A stretch of DNA of 64,000 nt from Hymenobacter latericoloratus (GCF_014199535.1 NZ_JACHNV010000002.1:310001-374000); one strand, 5' to 3'; shown: positions 8,512-19,085, numbered from the stretch's first letter. Notes: generated from the sequence alone by a model not told the origin. Translations and numbers: made by a program.

Positions 8512-8547
8512 GGCATGCGCCGAAACAGTTGATTTCTCGTCACTATA

Positions 8548-8661
8548 CAAAACACGTCATCCTGAGCGTGCGAAGGGCCTTGTCAGGCCAGCACAAGTCA
8601 TAGGAACGACTGTAGCACTGACGTAATAAGGTCCTTCGCACGCTCAGGATGACGTGTTTTG
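8548..8661. repeat. GTCATCCTGAGC-type inverted repeat (family A)
   Basis: Outer arms 8548-8576 and 8633-8661 are perfectly complementary over 29 bp (CAAAACACGTCATCCTGAGC...), followed inward by GGGCCTT/AAGGTCC. The element sits between convergent rfaE1 and hemE and probably serves as their shared terminator. Confidence 0.9.
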
Positions 8662-8679
8662 TTTATAAAGTAGCTAAGC

Positions 8680-9705
8680 CTAGCGGCGGCTGTGCTCTTT
8701 CACGGTTTCGATGAACACCTTCACGTTGTCGGGGTTGGTGTCGGGGTACACGCCGTGGCCGAGGTTGGCAATGTGGCGCTGCTGGCCGAACTGCTCCAGC
8801 ATCTGAAGGGTGGCGGCGCGCACCTGCTCCGGGGTGCCGTAGAGGGCGCAGGGGTCGAGGTTACCCTGCAGGGTTTTGTCGCCGACGAGGGGGCGTACGG
8901 CGCGGGCATCCTGGTTCCAGTCGAGGCCGATGGTGCGGCAGGGCAGCTGGGCGAAATCCTCCACGGCCCAGAACGCGCCTTTGGCAAACACCGTTACCGG
9001 CACCTCCGGAATGGCGGCACAGATTTCGGCAATGTAGCGCGTGCTGAACTCCCTATAATGCGCGGGCGGCAGAATACCGGCCCAGGAATCGAACACCTGA
9101 ATCAGGTTGGCCCCGGCCTGTACCTGGGCGCGCAGGTAGGCAATGGTGGTGGCCGTGATTTTGCGCAGCAGCTCGTGAGCCAGCTCCGGCTCGGCGTACA
9201 GCATGCGGCGGGCCTTGCTGAACGTTTTCGAGCCGTGGCCTTCCACCATGTAGGCCAGAATGGTCCAGGGGGCGCCGGCAAACCCGATCAGCGGCACCCG
9301 GCCGTTAAGGGCGCGCTTGGTTACCCGAATGGCTTCCAGCACGTAGCCCAAGTGCTCCTCGGGGTCAGCTACGCGCATGCGGGCGACATCCTGCGCGGTT
9401 TTGATGGTTTCGGGGAAGAGAGGCCCGCGAGCTTCCACCATTTCGTAGGTCAGGCCCATGGCTTCGGGCACCACCAGAATGTCGGAGAAGATGATGGCCG
9501 CGTCCACGTCCAGCGCATCCACGGGCTGAATAGTGACTTCGGCGGCCAGCTCGGGCGTTTCTACCAGTTCCTTGAAGCCACTGAGGCGGGCGCGCAGGGC
9601 GCGGTATTCGGGGAGGATGCGGCCGGCCTGGCGCATGAGCCACACGGGGGTGCGCTCGGTTTCTTCGCCACGGGCGGCGCGGAGGAGGAGGTCGTTCTTA
9701 ATCAC
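8680..9705 (-). CDS. hemE: Uroporphyrinogen decarboxylase
   Basis: 341 residues, normal HemE length. It converts uroporphyrinogen III to coproporphyrinogen III by four decarboxylations in heme synthesis. Signature segments: [20 protein letters not shown] near the N-terminus (substrate-carboxylate Arg residues), [15 protein letters not shown] with the catalytic Asp, [13 protein letters not shown], and [10 protein letters not shown] and [10 protein letters not shown] near the C-terminus. Start at 9705 fits the family N-terminus. A -7 box lies about 55 nt upstream. No other heme gene is adjacent. Confidence 0.96.
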   Translation of the reverse strand: MIKNDLLLRAARGEETERTPVWLMRQAGRILPEYRALRARLSGFKELVETPELAAEVTIQPVDALDVDAAIIFSDILVVPEAMGLTYEMVEARGPLFPETIKTAQDVARMRVADPEEHLGYVLEAIRVTKRALNGRVPLIGFAGAPWTILAYMVEGHGSKTFSKARRMLYAEPELAHELLRKITATTIAYLRAQVQAGANLIQVFDSWAGILPPAHYREFSTRYIAEICAAIPEVPVTVFAKGAFWAVEDFAQLPCRTIGLDWNQDARAVRPLVGDKTLQGNLDPCALYGTPEQVRAATLQMLEQFGQQRHIANLGHGVYPDTNPDNVKVFIETVKEHSRR

Positions 9706-9760
9706 TGATTTTGCTGATTACGCGGATTGCGCAGATTCGTAAGCGAATAGCGGCGCGGGG

Positions 9761-9768
9761 CAAAGGTA
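9761..9768 (-). promoter_or_regulatory. -7 box TACCTTTG of hemE
   Basis: CAAAGGTA on the plus strand. A TTTG matching the -33 element lies 17 bp further upstream (CAAA at 9786-9789). Confidence 0.6.
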
Positions 9769-9816
9769 CGCTTCGCTTAGAAATACAAAGGGCGTGCGGA
9801 GGAAATAGAAATCTAC

Positions 9817-10386
9817 TTACTCATCAATTCTAGAGAACGTAATTGTTTGTTCGTCAGGCAGGAAATGTACGGTTTGATACAGGCCTCGCTCAGGCGTATG
9901 TTTCGTGAAAATTCTGCAGGAAGATGGCTTTAACGGAGTATAAAGGGTAGCAGCAGACTTCTCTGCTTCGCCGGCAAATGGGGCTTGTGTATCGCATGAG
10001 AAGCTGAAATCAGCGGAAATCCGACCTAATATCAGGTAATAATCCTTTGGGCTGACCTGAATTTGGGCATTGCTGTAATAGTCACCACCTAGATCAAGCC
10101 CCGACATTTCTCCCTTTACTACCTCTCCTGATTCAGGAAAAGACAGGCCGGTTAATTGCTCGAACTCATTTTCAAACTCCCTATCGAGCGGAAAGTAAAA
10201 CGAGTAAACCACGCTCAGACAGAAGGCTCCAAAGCCCGCCAGTAGCACCTGAGCTGCCACGGCCGCCCGCTGGTGATTTCGACGCTTTAGCCACCGGGAA
10301 AGTGCCCACAATCCTGCGGCCGGAAGGCCTGCCAGTGCGCAGACGCACAGAACCATCAGCGCAAGGAGGCTAGCAACTTCACCCAT
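9817..10386 (-). CDS. Hypothetical membrane protein (189 aa)
   Basis: Two hydrophobic helices at the N-terminus (about residues 4-30 and 43-66) separated by a basic stretch (RWLKRRNHQR). A roughly 120-residue C-terminal domain follows, with many beta-forming and polar residues (DYYSNAQIQVSPKDYYLI). The positive-inside rule predicts a short cytoplasmic loop and a periplasmic C-terminal domain. It starts 9 bp after the marC stop on the same strand, so the two are probably co-transcribed. I do not recognise a family. Confidence 0.65.
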   Translation of the reverse strand: MGEVASLLALMVLCVCALAGLPAAGLWALSRWLKRRNHQRAAVAAQVLLAGFGAFCLSVVYSFYFPLDREFENEFEQLTGLSFPESGEVVKGEMSGLDLGGDYYSNAQIQVSPKDYYLILGRISADFSFSCDTQAPFAGEAEKSAATLYTPLKPSSCRIFTKHTPERGLYQTVHFLPDEQTITFSRIDE

Positions 10387-10395
10387 ATTCTGCCA

Positions 10396-11022
10396 CTACC
10401 GGCTCAGCCCCGGAAACAGCGCCGCAATGGCCGTAGCCAGGAAATTCACCCCGATGGCCAGGGTGATAAAGCCCATGATGCGGGCCAGGGCGGCCATGCC
10501 GGGCCGGCCCAGAAAGCGCGTGAGCCGCAACGAGGACATAAGAATGAGGTAGGCGGCCAGGGCCACCAGCACGAAGCCCAGGAAAATCAGGCCCATATCC
10601 AGAAAGCTCAGCTTTTCGGTGAACAAGCCGATGCACACGGCCATAGAGCCAGGACCCGAGAGCATGGGCATGGCCAGGGGCGTGAAGCTGATATCGTCCT
10701 TGTGGCGGCTTTCGTCGAGGGTAGCATCCGAAACTTTGCTGCGGTTGCCGCCGGGCGTGAGCAAATCGAAGGCCGAGCGCATGAGCAGGATGCCGCCCGC
10801 AATGCGCAGGTGGTGAATGTTGATGCCGAAGAAATTCAGCACGTACTGGCCCGCGAAAAAGGAAACGGCCAGAACTCCAATCATATAGATGCAGGCGCGC
10901 AGGGCTATGCCGGCCCGGTGCGTCGGCGTATCCTCCTCCGTCAGGGTCAGGAACACGGGCATGGCACTGAAGGGGTTCACAACCGAAAAGAGGGTAGTAA
11001 ACGTGGCGAGCAGGATTTCCAT
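10396..11022 (-). CDS. marC: MarC/NAAT family membrane protein
   Basis: 208-residue integral membrane protein with about six hydrophobic segments. Family hallmarks are FTTLFSVVNPFSAMPVFLTLT at the N-terminus (the Asn-Pro re-entrant region) and the internal repeat FTPLAMPMLSGPGSMAVCIG. Despite the name, E. coli MarC does not confer multidrug resistance; substrate is unknown. Start taken at ATG 11020-11022, where the homologous N-terminus begins, 25 nt after a -7-like TACCTTTA. Downstream gene at 9817-10386 likely shares its transcript. Confidence 0.9.
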   Translation of the reverse strand: MEILLATFTTLFSVVNPFSAMPVFLTLTEEDTPTHRAGIALRACIYMIGVLAVSFFAGQYVLNFFGINIHHLRIAGGILLMRSAFDLLTPGGNRSKVSDATLDESRHKDDISFTPLAMPMLSGPGSMAVCIGLFTEKLSFLDMGLIFLGFVLVALAAYLILMSSLRLTRFLGRPGMAALARIMGFITLAIGVNFLATAIAALFPGLSR

Positions 11023-11047
11023 AGGCGGGGAACACAACGGCGGCGGG

Positions 11048-11077
11048 TAAAGGTACGAGCCTTTGAGAATCAGCAAA
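11048..11077 (-). promoter_or_regulatory. Predicted promoter of marC (TTTG - 18 bp - TACCTTTA)
   Basis: Minus-strand TTTG (CAAA at 11074-11077) and TACCTTTA (TAAAGGTA at 11048-11055) spaced by 18 bp, one mismatch from the -33/-7 arrangement of Bacteroidota promoters. Confidence 0.45.
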
Positions 11078-11173
11078 CAGGGAAAATGCTATGTTTATAG
11101 GCTCAACCGCACCGCTGGGAGGTCGTAAAAGCCTATCCCGGCCCGGCCGGTCCTGTTTTTCCTGTACTCTCCT

Positions 11174-11731
11174 ATGCCTACCACGCTTCCCGCCGCTGCG
11201 GCCCCCGATATGCCGGCTCCCCACGATACGCCCCTGGTGGGTATTATTATGGGCTCCCAGTCAGATTTGAAAACCATGTCGGCGGCAGCTGAGCTGCTGC
11301 AGCAGTTCGGCATCACCTACGAAATCACCCTGGTATCGGCGCACCGTACCCCGCACCGGCTGGTGGAGTACGCCGAAACCGCCCGTAAGCGCGGCCTGCG
11401 CGTACTGATTGCCGGTGGAGGAGGCGCGGCCCATCTGCCGGGCATGATTGCCTCTTTCACTACTTTGCCCGTCATCGGGGTGCCTATCAACTCCACTACT
11501 TCCTTCCACGGCCTCGACTCCATCCTGTCGATGCTGCAGATGCCGGCGGGAGTGCCGGTAGCTACCGTGGCGCTGGATGGGGCCACCAACGCCGCCGTGC
11601 TGGCCACCCAGATTCTGGCCCTGCAGAATGCCCGCCTGGCCGATGTGCTGGAGAAGTATCGCACTTCCTTAAAGGACAAAGTAATGCGCACCATTGAGGA
11701 GTTGCGTAAAGGAGGATTCAATGATGACTAA
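11174..11731 (+). CDS. purE: N5-carboxyaminoimidazole ribonucleotide mutase (PurE)
   Basis: 185 residues. Catalyses N5-CAIR to CAIR in purine synthesis. Phosphate-binding GIIMGSQSDLKTM (about 23-35), the catalytic His in VSAHRTPHRLVEY (about 52-64), the glycine-rich IAGGGGAAHLPGMIA and the PVIGVPI strand are all present. A roughly 20-residue Ala/Pro N-terminal extension precedes the core. The EEP-family gene follows 10-49 bp downstream on the same strand. purK is not in the window. Confidence 0.95.
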   Translation: MPTTLPAAAAPDMPAPHDTPLVGIIMGSQSDLKTMSAAAELLQQFGITYEITLVSAHRTPHRLVEYAETARKRGLRVLIAGGGGAAHLPGMIASFTTLPVIGVPINSTTSFHGLDSILSMLQMPAGVPVATVALDGATNAAVLATQILALQNARLADVLEKYRTSLKDKVMRTIEELRKGGFNDD

Positions 11732-11740
11732 GCTGCCCGG

Positions 11741-12952
11741 TTGCCTTCCTCTTTCTCCCACGCTTACTCTCTCCCCTCCGTGCCCGACCTCGACGTTCCA
11801 CTCTGGCTGCAACTTGCGCACGGCCTGACCCTGCTGCTGGCCGTAGCCACGCTGGTAGCCACGCTGCTGCCCCTGCTGCGCCAGACCGCCTGGTGGATTC
11901 GCATCTTTGATTTCCCGCGCCTGCAGATTGTGGGTGTGCTGGTGCTGGTGTTAGCCGCCGGGCTGCTGCTGAAGTGGCACCGGCCCGCTGACGACACGTA
12001 CTGGGCCCCCGGCCTGCTGCTGGCGCTGGCCGCCGCCGTTGTCTACCAGCTGCTGCGCATTATGCCCTACACCCGCCTGGTAAAAAAGCAGGTCGGCGAC
12101 AGCACTCACAAAGACGGCCGCCGGCACCTGAGCCTGACCATGATGAACGTGCTGCAGTACAACAAACAGGGCCAGAAAGCTCTGCGGGTATTGCAGGATG
12201 CCGACTCCGATCTGATAATGGCGGTGGAGACTGACTTGTGGTGGCTGGAGCAGCTCCGGCCCCTGGAGCAGACTCACCCCTACACCTGCCACGAGCCCCT
12301 GGACAACACCTACGGCCTGCTGTTCTTCTCGCGCCTACCCCTGCACGGCTGCGAAGTAAAGTATCTGCTCGATGACGACGTGCCTTCCATTCATACGCTG
12401 GTAGAGCTGCCCGACGGCAAAACCATGGTGCGCGTGTACGGCCTGCACCCCAAGCCCCCGGCCCCGGCCGAAGCCAAAACCAGCACCAAGCGCGACGCCG
12501 AGCTGCTACTAGTCGGCAAAACCATCGACCAGAAAGATGAGCCTACCATTGTGTTCGGCGACATGAACGACGTAGCCTGGTCGCACACCTCCGAGCTGTT
12601 CCGCCGCATCAGTGGCCTACTCGACCCACGCGTGGGCCGTGGGCTGCTGCCCACTTTCCACGCCGGTTACTCCCTGCTGCGCTGGCCCCTCGACCACGTT
12701 TTCGTTTCCCCGCATTTCAAGGTAGATGACATGGAGCGGCTGCCCTACGTCGGCTCCGACCACTTCCCCATCTACATTAAGCTCAGCTACGAGCCCCACG
12801 ACAAGGCCGAACAGGAGGAAAATGCCGAGGAAGCCGACGCCGACGACCACCACGAAGCCGTAGAAAAAATTCGGGAGGGCTTTGAGGAGGAAGACGAGGA
12901 AGAGCAGGATGAAGCTGCCAACCCCGACCGCAAGAAAGAACTTACTACCTAA
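11741..12952 (+). CDS. Membrane-anchored endonuclease/exonuclease/phosphatase-fold protein
   Basis: Two or three N-terminal membrane helices (LAHGLTLLLAVATLVATLLP, LQIVGVLVLVLAAGLLL and possibly LLLALAAAVVYQLL) are followed by an EEP domain. LTMMNVLQYN, VFGDMNDVAW and VGSDHFPIYI supply metal and catalytic Asn/Asp/His residues. The C-terminal ~50 residues are highly acidic (EEEDEEEQDE), likely disordered. Bacteroidota relatives are annotated only as EEP proteins; nucleic acid or phospholipid could be the substrate. The longest frame starts at TTG 11741; GTG 11780 is an equally reasonable start. The stop codon lies in a hairpin shared with the convergent monooxygenase gene. Confidence 0.85.
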   Translation: MPSSFSHAYSLPSVPDLDVPLWLQLAHGLTLLLAVATLVATLLPLLRQTAWWIRIFDFPRLQIVGVLVLVLAAGLLLKWHRPADDTYWAPGLLLALAAAVVYQLLRIMPYTRLVKKQVGDSTHKDGRRHLSLTMMNVLQYNKQGQKALRVLQDADSDLIMAVETDLWWLEQLRPLEQTHPYTCHEPLDNTYGLLFFSRLPLHGCEVKYLLDDDVPSIHTLVELPDGKTMVRVYGLHPKPPAPAEAKTSTKRDAELLLVGKTIDQKDEPTIVFGDMNDVAWSHTSELFRRISGLLDPRVGRGLLPTFHAGYSLLRWPLDHVFVSPHFKVDDMERLPYVGSDHFPIYIKLSYEPHDKAEQEENAEEADADDHHEAVEKIREGFEEEDEEEQDEAANPDRKKELTT

Positions 12953-12994
12953 CCGCCAAAGTCGAAGCACTGCTGCTTCGGCCTTGGCGGTTAG
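12949..12994. terminator. Bidirectional hairpin containing both stop codons
   Basis: CTAACCGCCAA...TTGGCGGTTAG with an inner TCGAAGCA/TGCTTCGG stem. The UAA of the EEP gene (12950-12952) and the UAA of the convergent FAD monooxygenase gene (12991-12993) lie in opposite arms. Confidence 0.7.
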
Positions 12995-14139
12995 AGCTCA
13001 TCGTAGAGCCAGGCCATCTGGCTGCGGCTCACGGCCGGGGGGAGTAAGCGCATCACGGTGTTGCGCAGCCCGGTTAGTAGCGGGCTTTCCAGCTGACCTA
13101 CCCGGCCCAGCTGCCAGGAGGTGCGCACAATGCGGGCGGTGCGGCCGCGACGGCGCTGCTCAACCTGCCGAAAAGCCCGCCCCAAATCGGGTTGGGCCTC
13201 CAGGCACTGAGCCAGCACGGCGGCATCCTCCACGGCCATGCCGGCCCCCTGGCCTAGGTTGGGGGTAGTGGCGTGCGCGGCGTCGCCGAGCAGCAGCACC
13301 CGTCCAAAGGCAAAACGCCGCAGGGGTTTCACGTCAAGGATGTCGTTCCAGAGCAGCTCCTCGTCGCGGGTGAGGGCCAGCAGCTCGGGTACGGGCGCGT
13401 GGAAGCCGGCAAACGCGCGCTGTAAATCTGTTGTGCGGTAAGCCCGGTACTGCGGGTTCTGAGGCTGCGGGCTGTTCAGGCAGGCAAACCAGTACACCTG
13501 GCCCTTGCCCACGGGCACGTAGCCAAAGCGCCGGCCCCGCTCGCCCCACGTCTCGCACGATTCGCCCACGGGCAAGTCCAGCCGGCTGGCATCTACCACG
13601 GCCCGCCAGCAGGTGTAGCCCGCATAGCGCGGCTCAGCGCGAGGCAGCAGCTGCCGCCGCACCCGGGAGCGGATGCCGTCGGCGGCAATTAGCGCGTCAG
13701 CCCGCACGGTGCGGCCATCAGCAAAGTGCGCGGTTACGCCGGTGGCATCGGTTTCCAGCCGCTCAAAAGCGCAGCCGAGCGTTAAGACGTCCGGGGGCAA
13801 ACCTTGAGAAAGAACCTGCTGGAGCGCCGCCCGATGAATGCCCAGGTTGGGAAAGCCCAGGCGGGTAGTAAATGGGGCAGTGTCGGCGGCCTGGAGCAGC
13901 CGGCCCCGTTGGTCGCGCAGGTCGAGGCGGGTTACGGGTGAGCCCAGGGGTAGGACGGCCGCGTCTAGGTGCAGCTGGTGCAGGGCGCGCATGGCGTTGG
14001 CGCCCAGCACCAGGCCGGCGCCCACTTCGCGCAATTCCGGCGCCGCCTCGTGCACCCGCACCCGGTGGCCTTGCTGGAGCAGCGCGTGCGCCGCCGTGAG
14101 TCCGCCAATGCCCGCCCCAATAATCAGAAAATCAGCCAT
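12991..14139 (-). CDS. FAD-dependent aromatic-ring-hydroxylase-type monooxygenase
   Basis: 382-residue group A flavoprotein monooxygenase. The N-terminal dinucleotide motif is LIIGAGIGGLTAAHAL. The middle LIAADGIRSRVRR (DG motif) binds FAD and NAD(P)H, and LLGDAAHATTPNLGQGAGMA is the GD motif that contacts the flavin ribityl chain. The family includes salicylate hydroxylase, zeaxanthin epoxidase and tetracycline-modifying TetX; sequence alone does not fix the substrate. ATG 14137-14139 is chosen because the Rossmann strand starts three residues later. Confidence 0.88.
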   Translation of the reverse strand: MADFLIIGAGIGGLTAAHALLQQGHRVRVHEAAPELREVGAGLVLGANAMRALHQLHLDAAVLPLGSPVTRLDLRDQRGRLLQAADTAPFTTRLGFPNLGIHRAALQQVLSQGLPPDVLTLGCAFERLETDATGVTAHFADGRTVRADALIAADGIRSRVRRQLLPRAEPRYAGYTCWRAVVDASRLDLPVGESCETWGERGRRFGYVPVGKGQVYWFACLNSPQPQNPQYRAYRTTDLQRAFAGFHAPVPELLALTRDEELLWNDILDVKPLRRFAFGRVLLLGDAAHATTPNLGQGAGMAVEDAAVLAQCLEAQPDLGRAFRQVEQRRRGRTARIVRTSWQLGRVGQLESPLLTGLRNTVMRLLPPAVSRSQMAWLYDEL

Positions 14140-14262
14140 GCGCTTTGGGTTAGTCGTTGGGTAGGAAAAGCCGGCAAGCATTCCAAAGACCGACTTTTCC
14201 TGAGGAAGCTACCCGGCTGCAAGCTCAGAAGAAAATGGAATGCCCGGCTAAATAACGCCCAC

Positions 14263-14299
14263 AAAAAAAGCCCGAAGCATCACTGCTTCGGGCTTTTTT
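14263..14299 (-). terminator. Terminator of dnaK
   Basis: Stem GCCCGAAGCA/TGCTTCGGGC with 4-nt loop, flanked by an A run on the left (14263-14269), giving a U-tract for leftward transcription 45 bp after the dnaK stop. Confidence 0.85.
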
Positions 14300-14344
14300 A
14301 ATCACAATCAGCGGAATCAAGAAAATCAGCGGTAATCTGCGATT

Positions 14345-16285
<1,941 letters not shown>

Positions 16286-16391
16286 GTGAATGGTTGTATA
16301 GTAAGAGTTGAAGTGTCAGATACTAGATGCGAATCACTCGCACCGGGGGAATTACAAGACGCGTACCAGCCAAGAAAATGCCTTTCTTTCG

Positions 16392-16404
16392 TGACAGATT
16401 GTCA
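16392..16404. promoter_or_regulatory. Palindrome TGACAGATTGTCA upstream of dnaK
   Basis: 5-bp inverted repeat with a 3-bp spacer, 107 bp upstream of the dnaK start, in an otherwise repeat-free leader. Candidate operator or alternative promoter element; inference from position only. Confidence 0.3.
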
Positions 16405-16507
16405 TTTTGGAATAACTCGTGGTACCGTTTCGCGACGGTCTGACTTCTACGATAAAACCAGAGGTAGGATATGCTGACAGGTGGGCAGGATGTGGTACAT
16501 TCGGATT

Positions 16508-16607
16508 TGTCATCCTGAGCTTGCGAAGGGCCTTATCGCGCCCGATCTATTCTTGTAGCGGTGCTTCGTGCTAGTGTAATAAGGTCCTTCGCAAGCTCAG
16601 GATGACA
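16508..16607. repeat. GTCATCCTGAGC-type inverted repeat (family A)
   Basis: TGTCATCCTGAGCTTGCGAA at the left is mirrored by TTCGCAAGCTCAGGATGACA at the right, with GGGCCTTAT / TAAGGTCC inside. It ends 2 bp before the alpha/beta-hydrolase stop codon and can act as its terminator. Confidence 0.9.
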
Positions 16608-16609
16608 TA

Positions 16610-17551
16610 CTATTTTATCATAAACTCCCTCACCGTGCTTTCCCATAACGCTTTATGTTTCCACCAATACGGCTCGTGGCCGGAGCGGGGGAAATCCTGG
16701 CGCTTCCTGGGGCCGCGCAGGGCGGCGTAAATGGCGTCGGTTTCCGGGCGGGTTACGCGCGGGTCGGCTTCGCCCCACATCAGCAGGGTAGGAGTGGTGA
16801 TACGAGCAGCGTACCGGGTAGCATCGAGGTCAAAGGCCCAGAAGTTGTTTTCCACTCCGCCCCAGAATACCAGCAGGTTGGCCATCGGAAAGGGCGGGAC
16901 GTGCATGGAGCGGAAGCGGCTCTGGGCGGTTTCAAGCATGGAGCCGTAGGGGCACTCCAGCAGGTTGGCCGTGGGGCGCACGCCCAGCTCGGCTTCGGCC
17001 CGGAGGGTAGCCACGGCGCCCATGGAGTTGGCGTAAATGAATACCGGCCCCGGCCGCTGCTGCAGCCACTGCACCACCGCCGCCACATCTTCAGCCTCGT
17101 GGTGGCCCACGGTGCAGACGTTGCCCTCGGAGCCGCCGTTACCCGCAAAATCAGTCAGCACAACGCTGTAGCCCAGGCTGCGGAAATAGGCGGCCTCGGA
17201 GAGCAGTTTTGCTTTCGAGCTGGTGTAGCCATGAAATAGGGCCACCGTGCCGCGCGCGTTCGGGACCTCGCCGTGCCACACTTCCAGCCGCCCGTTGGGG
17301 CTTTCGAGGTAGGTAGTGACGTAGGGAAAGTCGGGAGCGGCGTGGTTGACGGGCTTGGGATTTTTGATGCCCGTGACCAGCACCCACAGCTTTTGCAGCA
17401 GCGTCAGCTGTTCGGGGTTATCAGTATGGGTGCCCACTTCGGTAGTGAAGTGCGTGAACCGCCAAGCGTGGAAAGCGGCTACCACGTTCAGCAGCACAAA
17501 GGCCAGGGCCGCCAGCACAGCCAGCCGCCGCAGTTTTCGGGCGTGGCGCAT
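16610..17551 (-). CDS. Alpha/beta hydrolase with N-terminal membrane anchor
   Basis: 313 residues. An N-terminal helix (LAVLAALAFVLLNVVAAF, about 10-27) after a basic start suggests a membrane anchor or uncleaved signal. The fold is of the serine aminopeptidase S33/BAAT-like group: oxyanion region LFHGYTSSK (about 105-113), nucleophile S176 in YANSMGAV, acid D263 in WGEADPRV and H292 in RSGHEPYW. The nucleophile elbow has Ala instead of the first Gly of GxSxG. The gene lies 8 bp after the rluE stop, so the two are likely co-transcribed. Substrate unknown. Confidence 0.85.
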   Translation of the reverse strand: MRHARKLRRLAVLAALAFVLLNVVAAFHAWRFTHFTTEVGTHTDNPEQLTLLQKLWVLVTGIKNPKPVNHAAPDFPYVTTYLESPNGRLEVWHGEVPNARGTVALFHGYTSSKAKLLSEAAYFRSLGYSVVLTDFAGNGGSEGNVCTVGHHEAEDVAAVVQWLQQRPGPVFIYANSMGAVATLRAEAELGVRPTANLLECPYGSMLETAQSRFRSMHVPPFPMANLLVFWGGVENNFWAFDLDATRYAARITTPTLLMWGEADPRVTRPETDAIYAALRGPRKRQDFPRSGHEPYWWKHKALWESTVREFMIK

Positions 17552-17559
17552 ACTGCGGC

Positions 17560-18423
17560 TTAGCTACGCCCGGAGCGGCCCCCCGCCGCGCCTGGTTTGC
17601 GGGGCGCGCTACCCCGTCCGGCCGACTTAGGGCCGGGCTTGCTGCCGGTTTTGCCGGGGGTAGCGTTGCGGCCCGCGCCCCGGGTGCCGGCGGTGCGGGA
17701 GCTGCCGGCCGGTTTGGTGCCGGGGAGAGTATAACCGCTGCGGTTAGTGCTGCGCGGTTTTTCGCCGGCGGGCCGCACGCCGCCGGGCCAGTATTCGGAG
17801 CCTTTACCGGGCGTTTTGAAGGTGCCGGCCGCGGCGGTCTGGGCCGCCATGTCTTCGGTCAGGGCCTGTACTTCCTCTTTGGTCAGGTCGCGCCACTCGC
17901 CGGGCTGGAGCTTATCCACCCGCAAATCGGCAATGCCGACGCGCACCAGGCGCAGGGTGGGGTAGCCCACAGCAGCCGTCATTTTGCGCACCTGCCGGTT
18001 CATGCCCTGCGAAATCCGGATTTGCACCCAGGTGGTCGGGATGTTGGCCCGGAACCGCACCGGCTTGCTTCGCTCCCAAAGCTGGGGCGTTTCGGGCAGC
18101 AGGGCTACCTCGGCGGGGGTAGTAAAACCAGTTTTCAGGTCCACACCCCGGCGCAGGTTCTCCAGCGCTTCCTCGGTTGGCACGCCCTCTACCTGCACCC
18201 AATACGTTTTCGGTACCTTGAAGCGCGGTTCCGACAGACGGTGCTGCAGCTGCTTATCGTCGGTGAGCAGCACCAGCCCTTCGGAATCGTAGTCGAGGCG
18301 ACCCACGGGGTAAATGTTCGGGACGTTAACAAAATCCTTGAGCGTTTTCCGGCCGGTTTCGTCGGTAAACTGAGTCAGGACTTCGTAGGGCTTATTGAGC
18401 AGAATGTAGCGCATGCGGGGCAT
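17560..18423 (-). CDS. rluE: rRNA pseudouridine synthase, RluE/RsuA-like, with basic disordered tail
   Basis: 287 residues. The catalytic block PVGRLDYDSEGLVLLTDD gives nucleophile D44; RISQGMNRQVRKM and VRVGIADL are the other family motifs. There is no N-terminal S4 domain, as in RluE, which modifies 23S rRNA U2457 in E. coli. After about residue 190 comes a roughly 95-residue Gly/Arg/Pro/Lys-rich low-complexity tail, frequent on Bacteroidota RNA-binding proteins. A second ATG three codons in (18412-18414) would give MRYILLNKPY, the more usual start. The target base is inferred from similarity. Confidence 0.88.
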   Translation of the reverse strand: MPRMRYILLNKPYEVLTQFTDETGRKTLKDFVNVPNIYPVGRLDYDSEGLVLLTDDKQLQHRLSEPRFKVPKTYWVQVEGVPTEEALENLRRGVDLKTGFTTPAEVALLPETPQLWERSKPVRFRANIPTTWVQIRISQGMNRQVRKMTAAVGYPTLRLVRVGIADLRVDKLQPGEWRDLTKEEVQALTEDMAAQTAAAGTFKTPGKGSEYWPGGVRPAGEKPRSTNRSGYTLPGTKPAGSSRTAGTRGAGRNATPGKTGSKPGPKSAGRGSAPRKPGAAGGRSGRS

Positions 18424-18520
18424 GAGCCTTCCAGCTCACGTAAAAGCAGTAAAAACAGGATTCCGGACCAGGGCCGGAACCGGAGCGGCCTGCTCCCGTT
18501 TCCTACCCCGTCCGGAACGG

Positions 18521-18528
18521 CAAAGGTA
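18521..18528 (-). promoter_or_regulatory. -7 box TACCTTTG upstream of rluE
   Basis: CAAAGGTA on the plus strand, about 97 nt before the rluE start and just after the end of the upstream lipoprotein gene. Confidence 0.5.
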
Positions 18529-18532
18529 CGCT

Positions 18533-18934
18533 TTACTTCTGCAGGCGCTTCTGCCGGACGCTTTCCGCTATCAGCATGCGCACCTCGCCGTTGGGCCGCA
18601 CCACGTACTCGCCACTGTCGCGCACTGAAATGCCGTTGCGCATCTCGTCGCGGTAGTCGTGAAGCACCAGCGTGCCAATGCGCACGGAGTCGGCGGGGGT
18701 AGGGGCGGGCGGGGCCGGCAGTCCGTTAATCCGGGCCATCTGAGCCAGGTATTGCAGGGAGTCGCGCTTGGTGTAGGGCTTGTGCCGGAATTTGCCCGGG
18801 AAGTAGTTTTTAGGATCAGAAACGCGCATGCGCACGAAATCCTGCACAGCCAGCTCGGCCTTCTGTTCCGCGTTTTTGTCGCAGGCGGTCAGCAGAAGAG
18901 TTGCGGAGAGCAAAGGGAAAAGCAGACGGTTCAT
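18533..18934 (-). CDS. Small putative lipoprotein (133 aa)
   Basis: Starts MNRLLFPLLSATLLLTACDK: a signal peptide with lipobox LTAC and lipid-attachment Cys18. The mature part is mostly helical and charged, with DFVRMRVSDPKNYFPGKF and YVVRPNGEVRMLIAES. ATG 18932-18934 is preferred over upstream in-frame starts because it places the signal sequence at the N-terminus. It follows the VWA gene (151 bp) and precedes rluE. Function unknown. Confidence 0.75.
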   Translation of the reverse strand: MNRLLFPLLSATLLLTACDKNAEQKAELAVQDFVRMRVSDPKNYFPGKFRHKPYTKRDSLQYLAQMARINGLPAPPAPTPADSVRIGTLVLHDYRDEMRNGISVRDSGEYVVRPNGEVRMLIAESVRQKRLQK

Positions 18935-19085
18935 GGGAGGAGAATGGAAGACGTAAACCTGGGCTCCGGTCCTCTTTCCAAAGAGGCAGCACTCAGCGCA
19001 ACAGGTGTTTTTTCGGAGAGGTAAAGGTCTGCACTTCTGGCTTGCCACGGAAAAGCAGAAGGCCGAAGTCGTGTGGGCAGCGGTC

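Larger units (their letters stand above)
16286..16609. other. Upstream region of dnaK, holding a palindrome and a repeat
   Basis: About 220 bp precede dnaK without an ORF, then a family A repeat fills the gap to the alpha/beta-hydrolase gene. The dnaK promoter must be here; I see no perfect TAnnTTTG on the minus strand. Confidence 0.5.
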
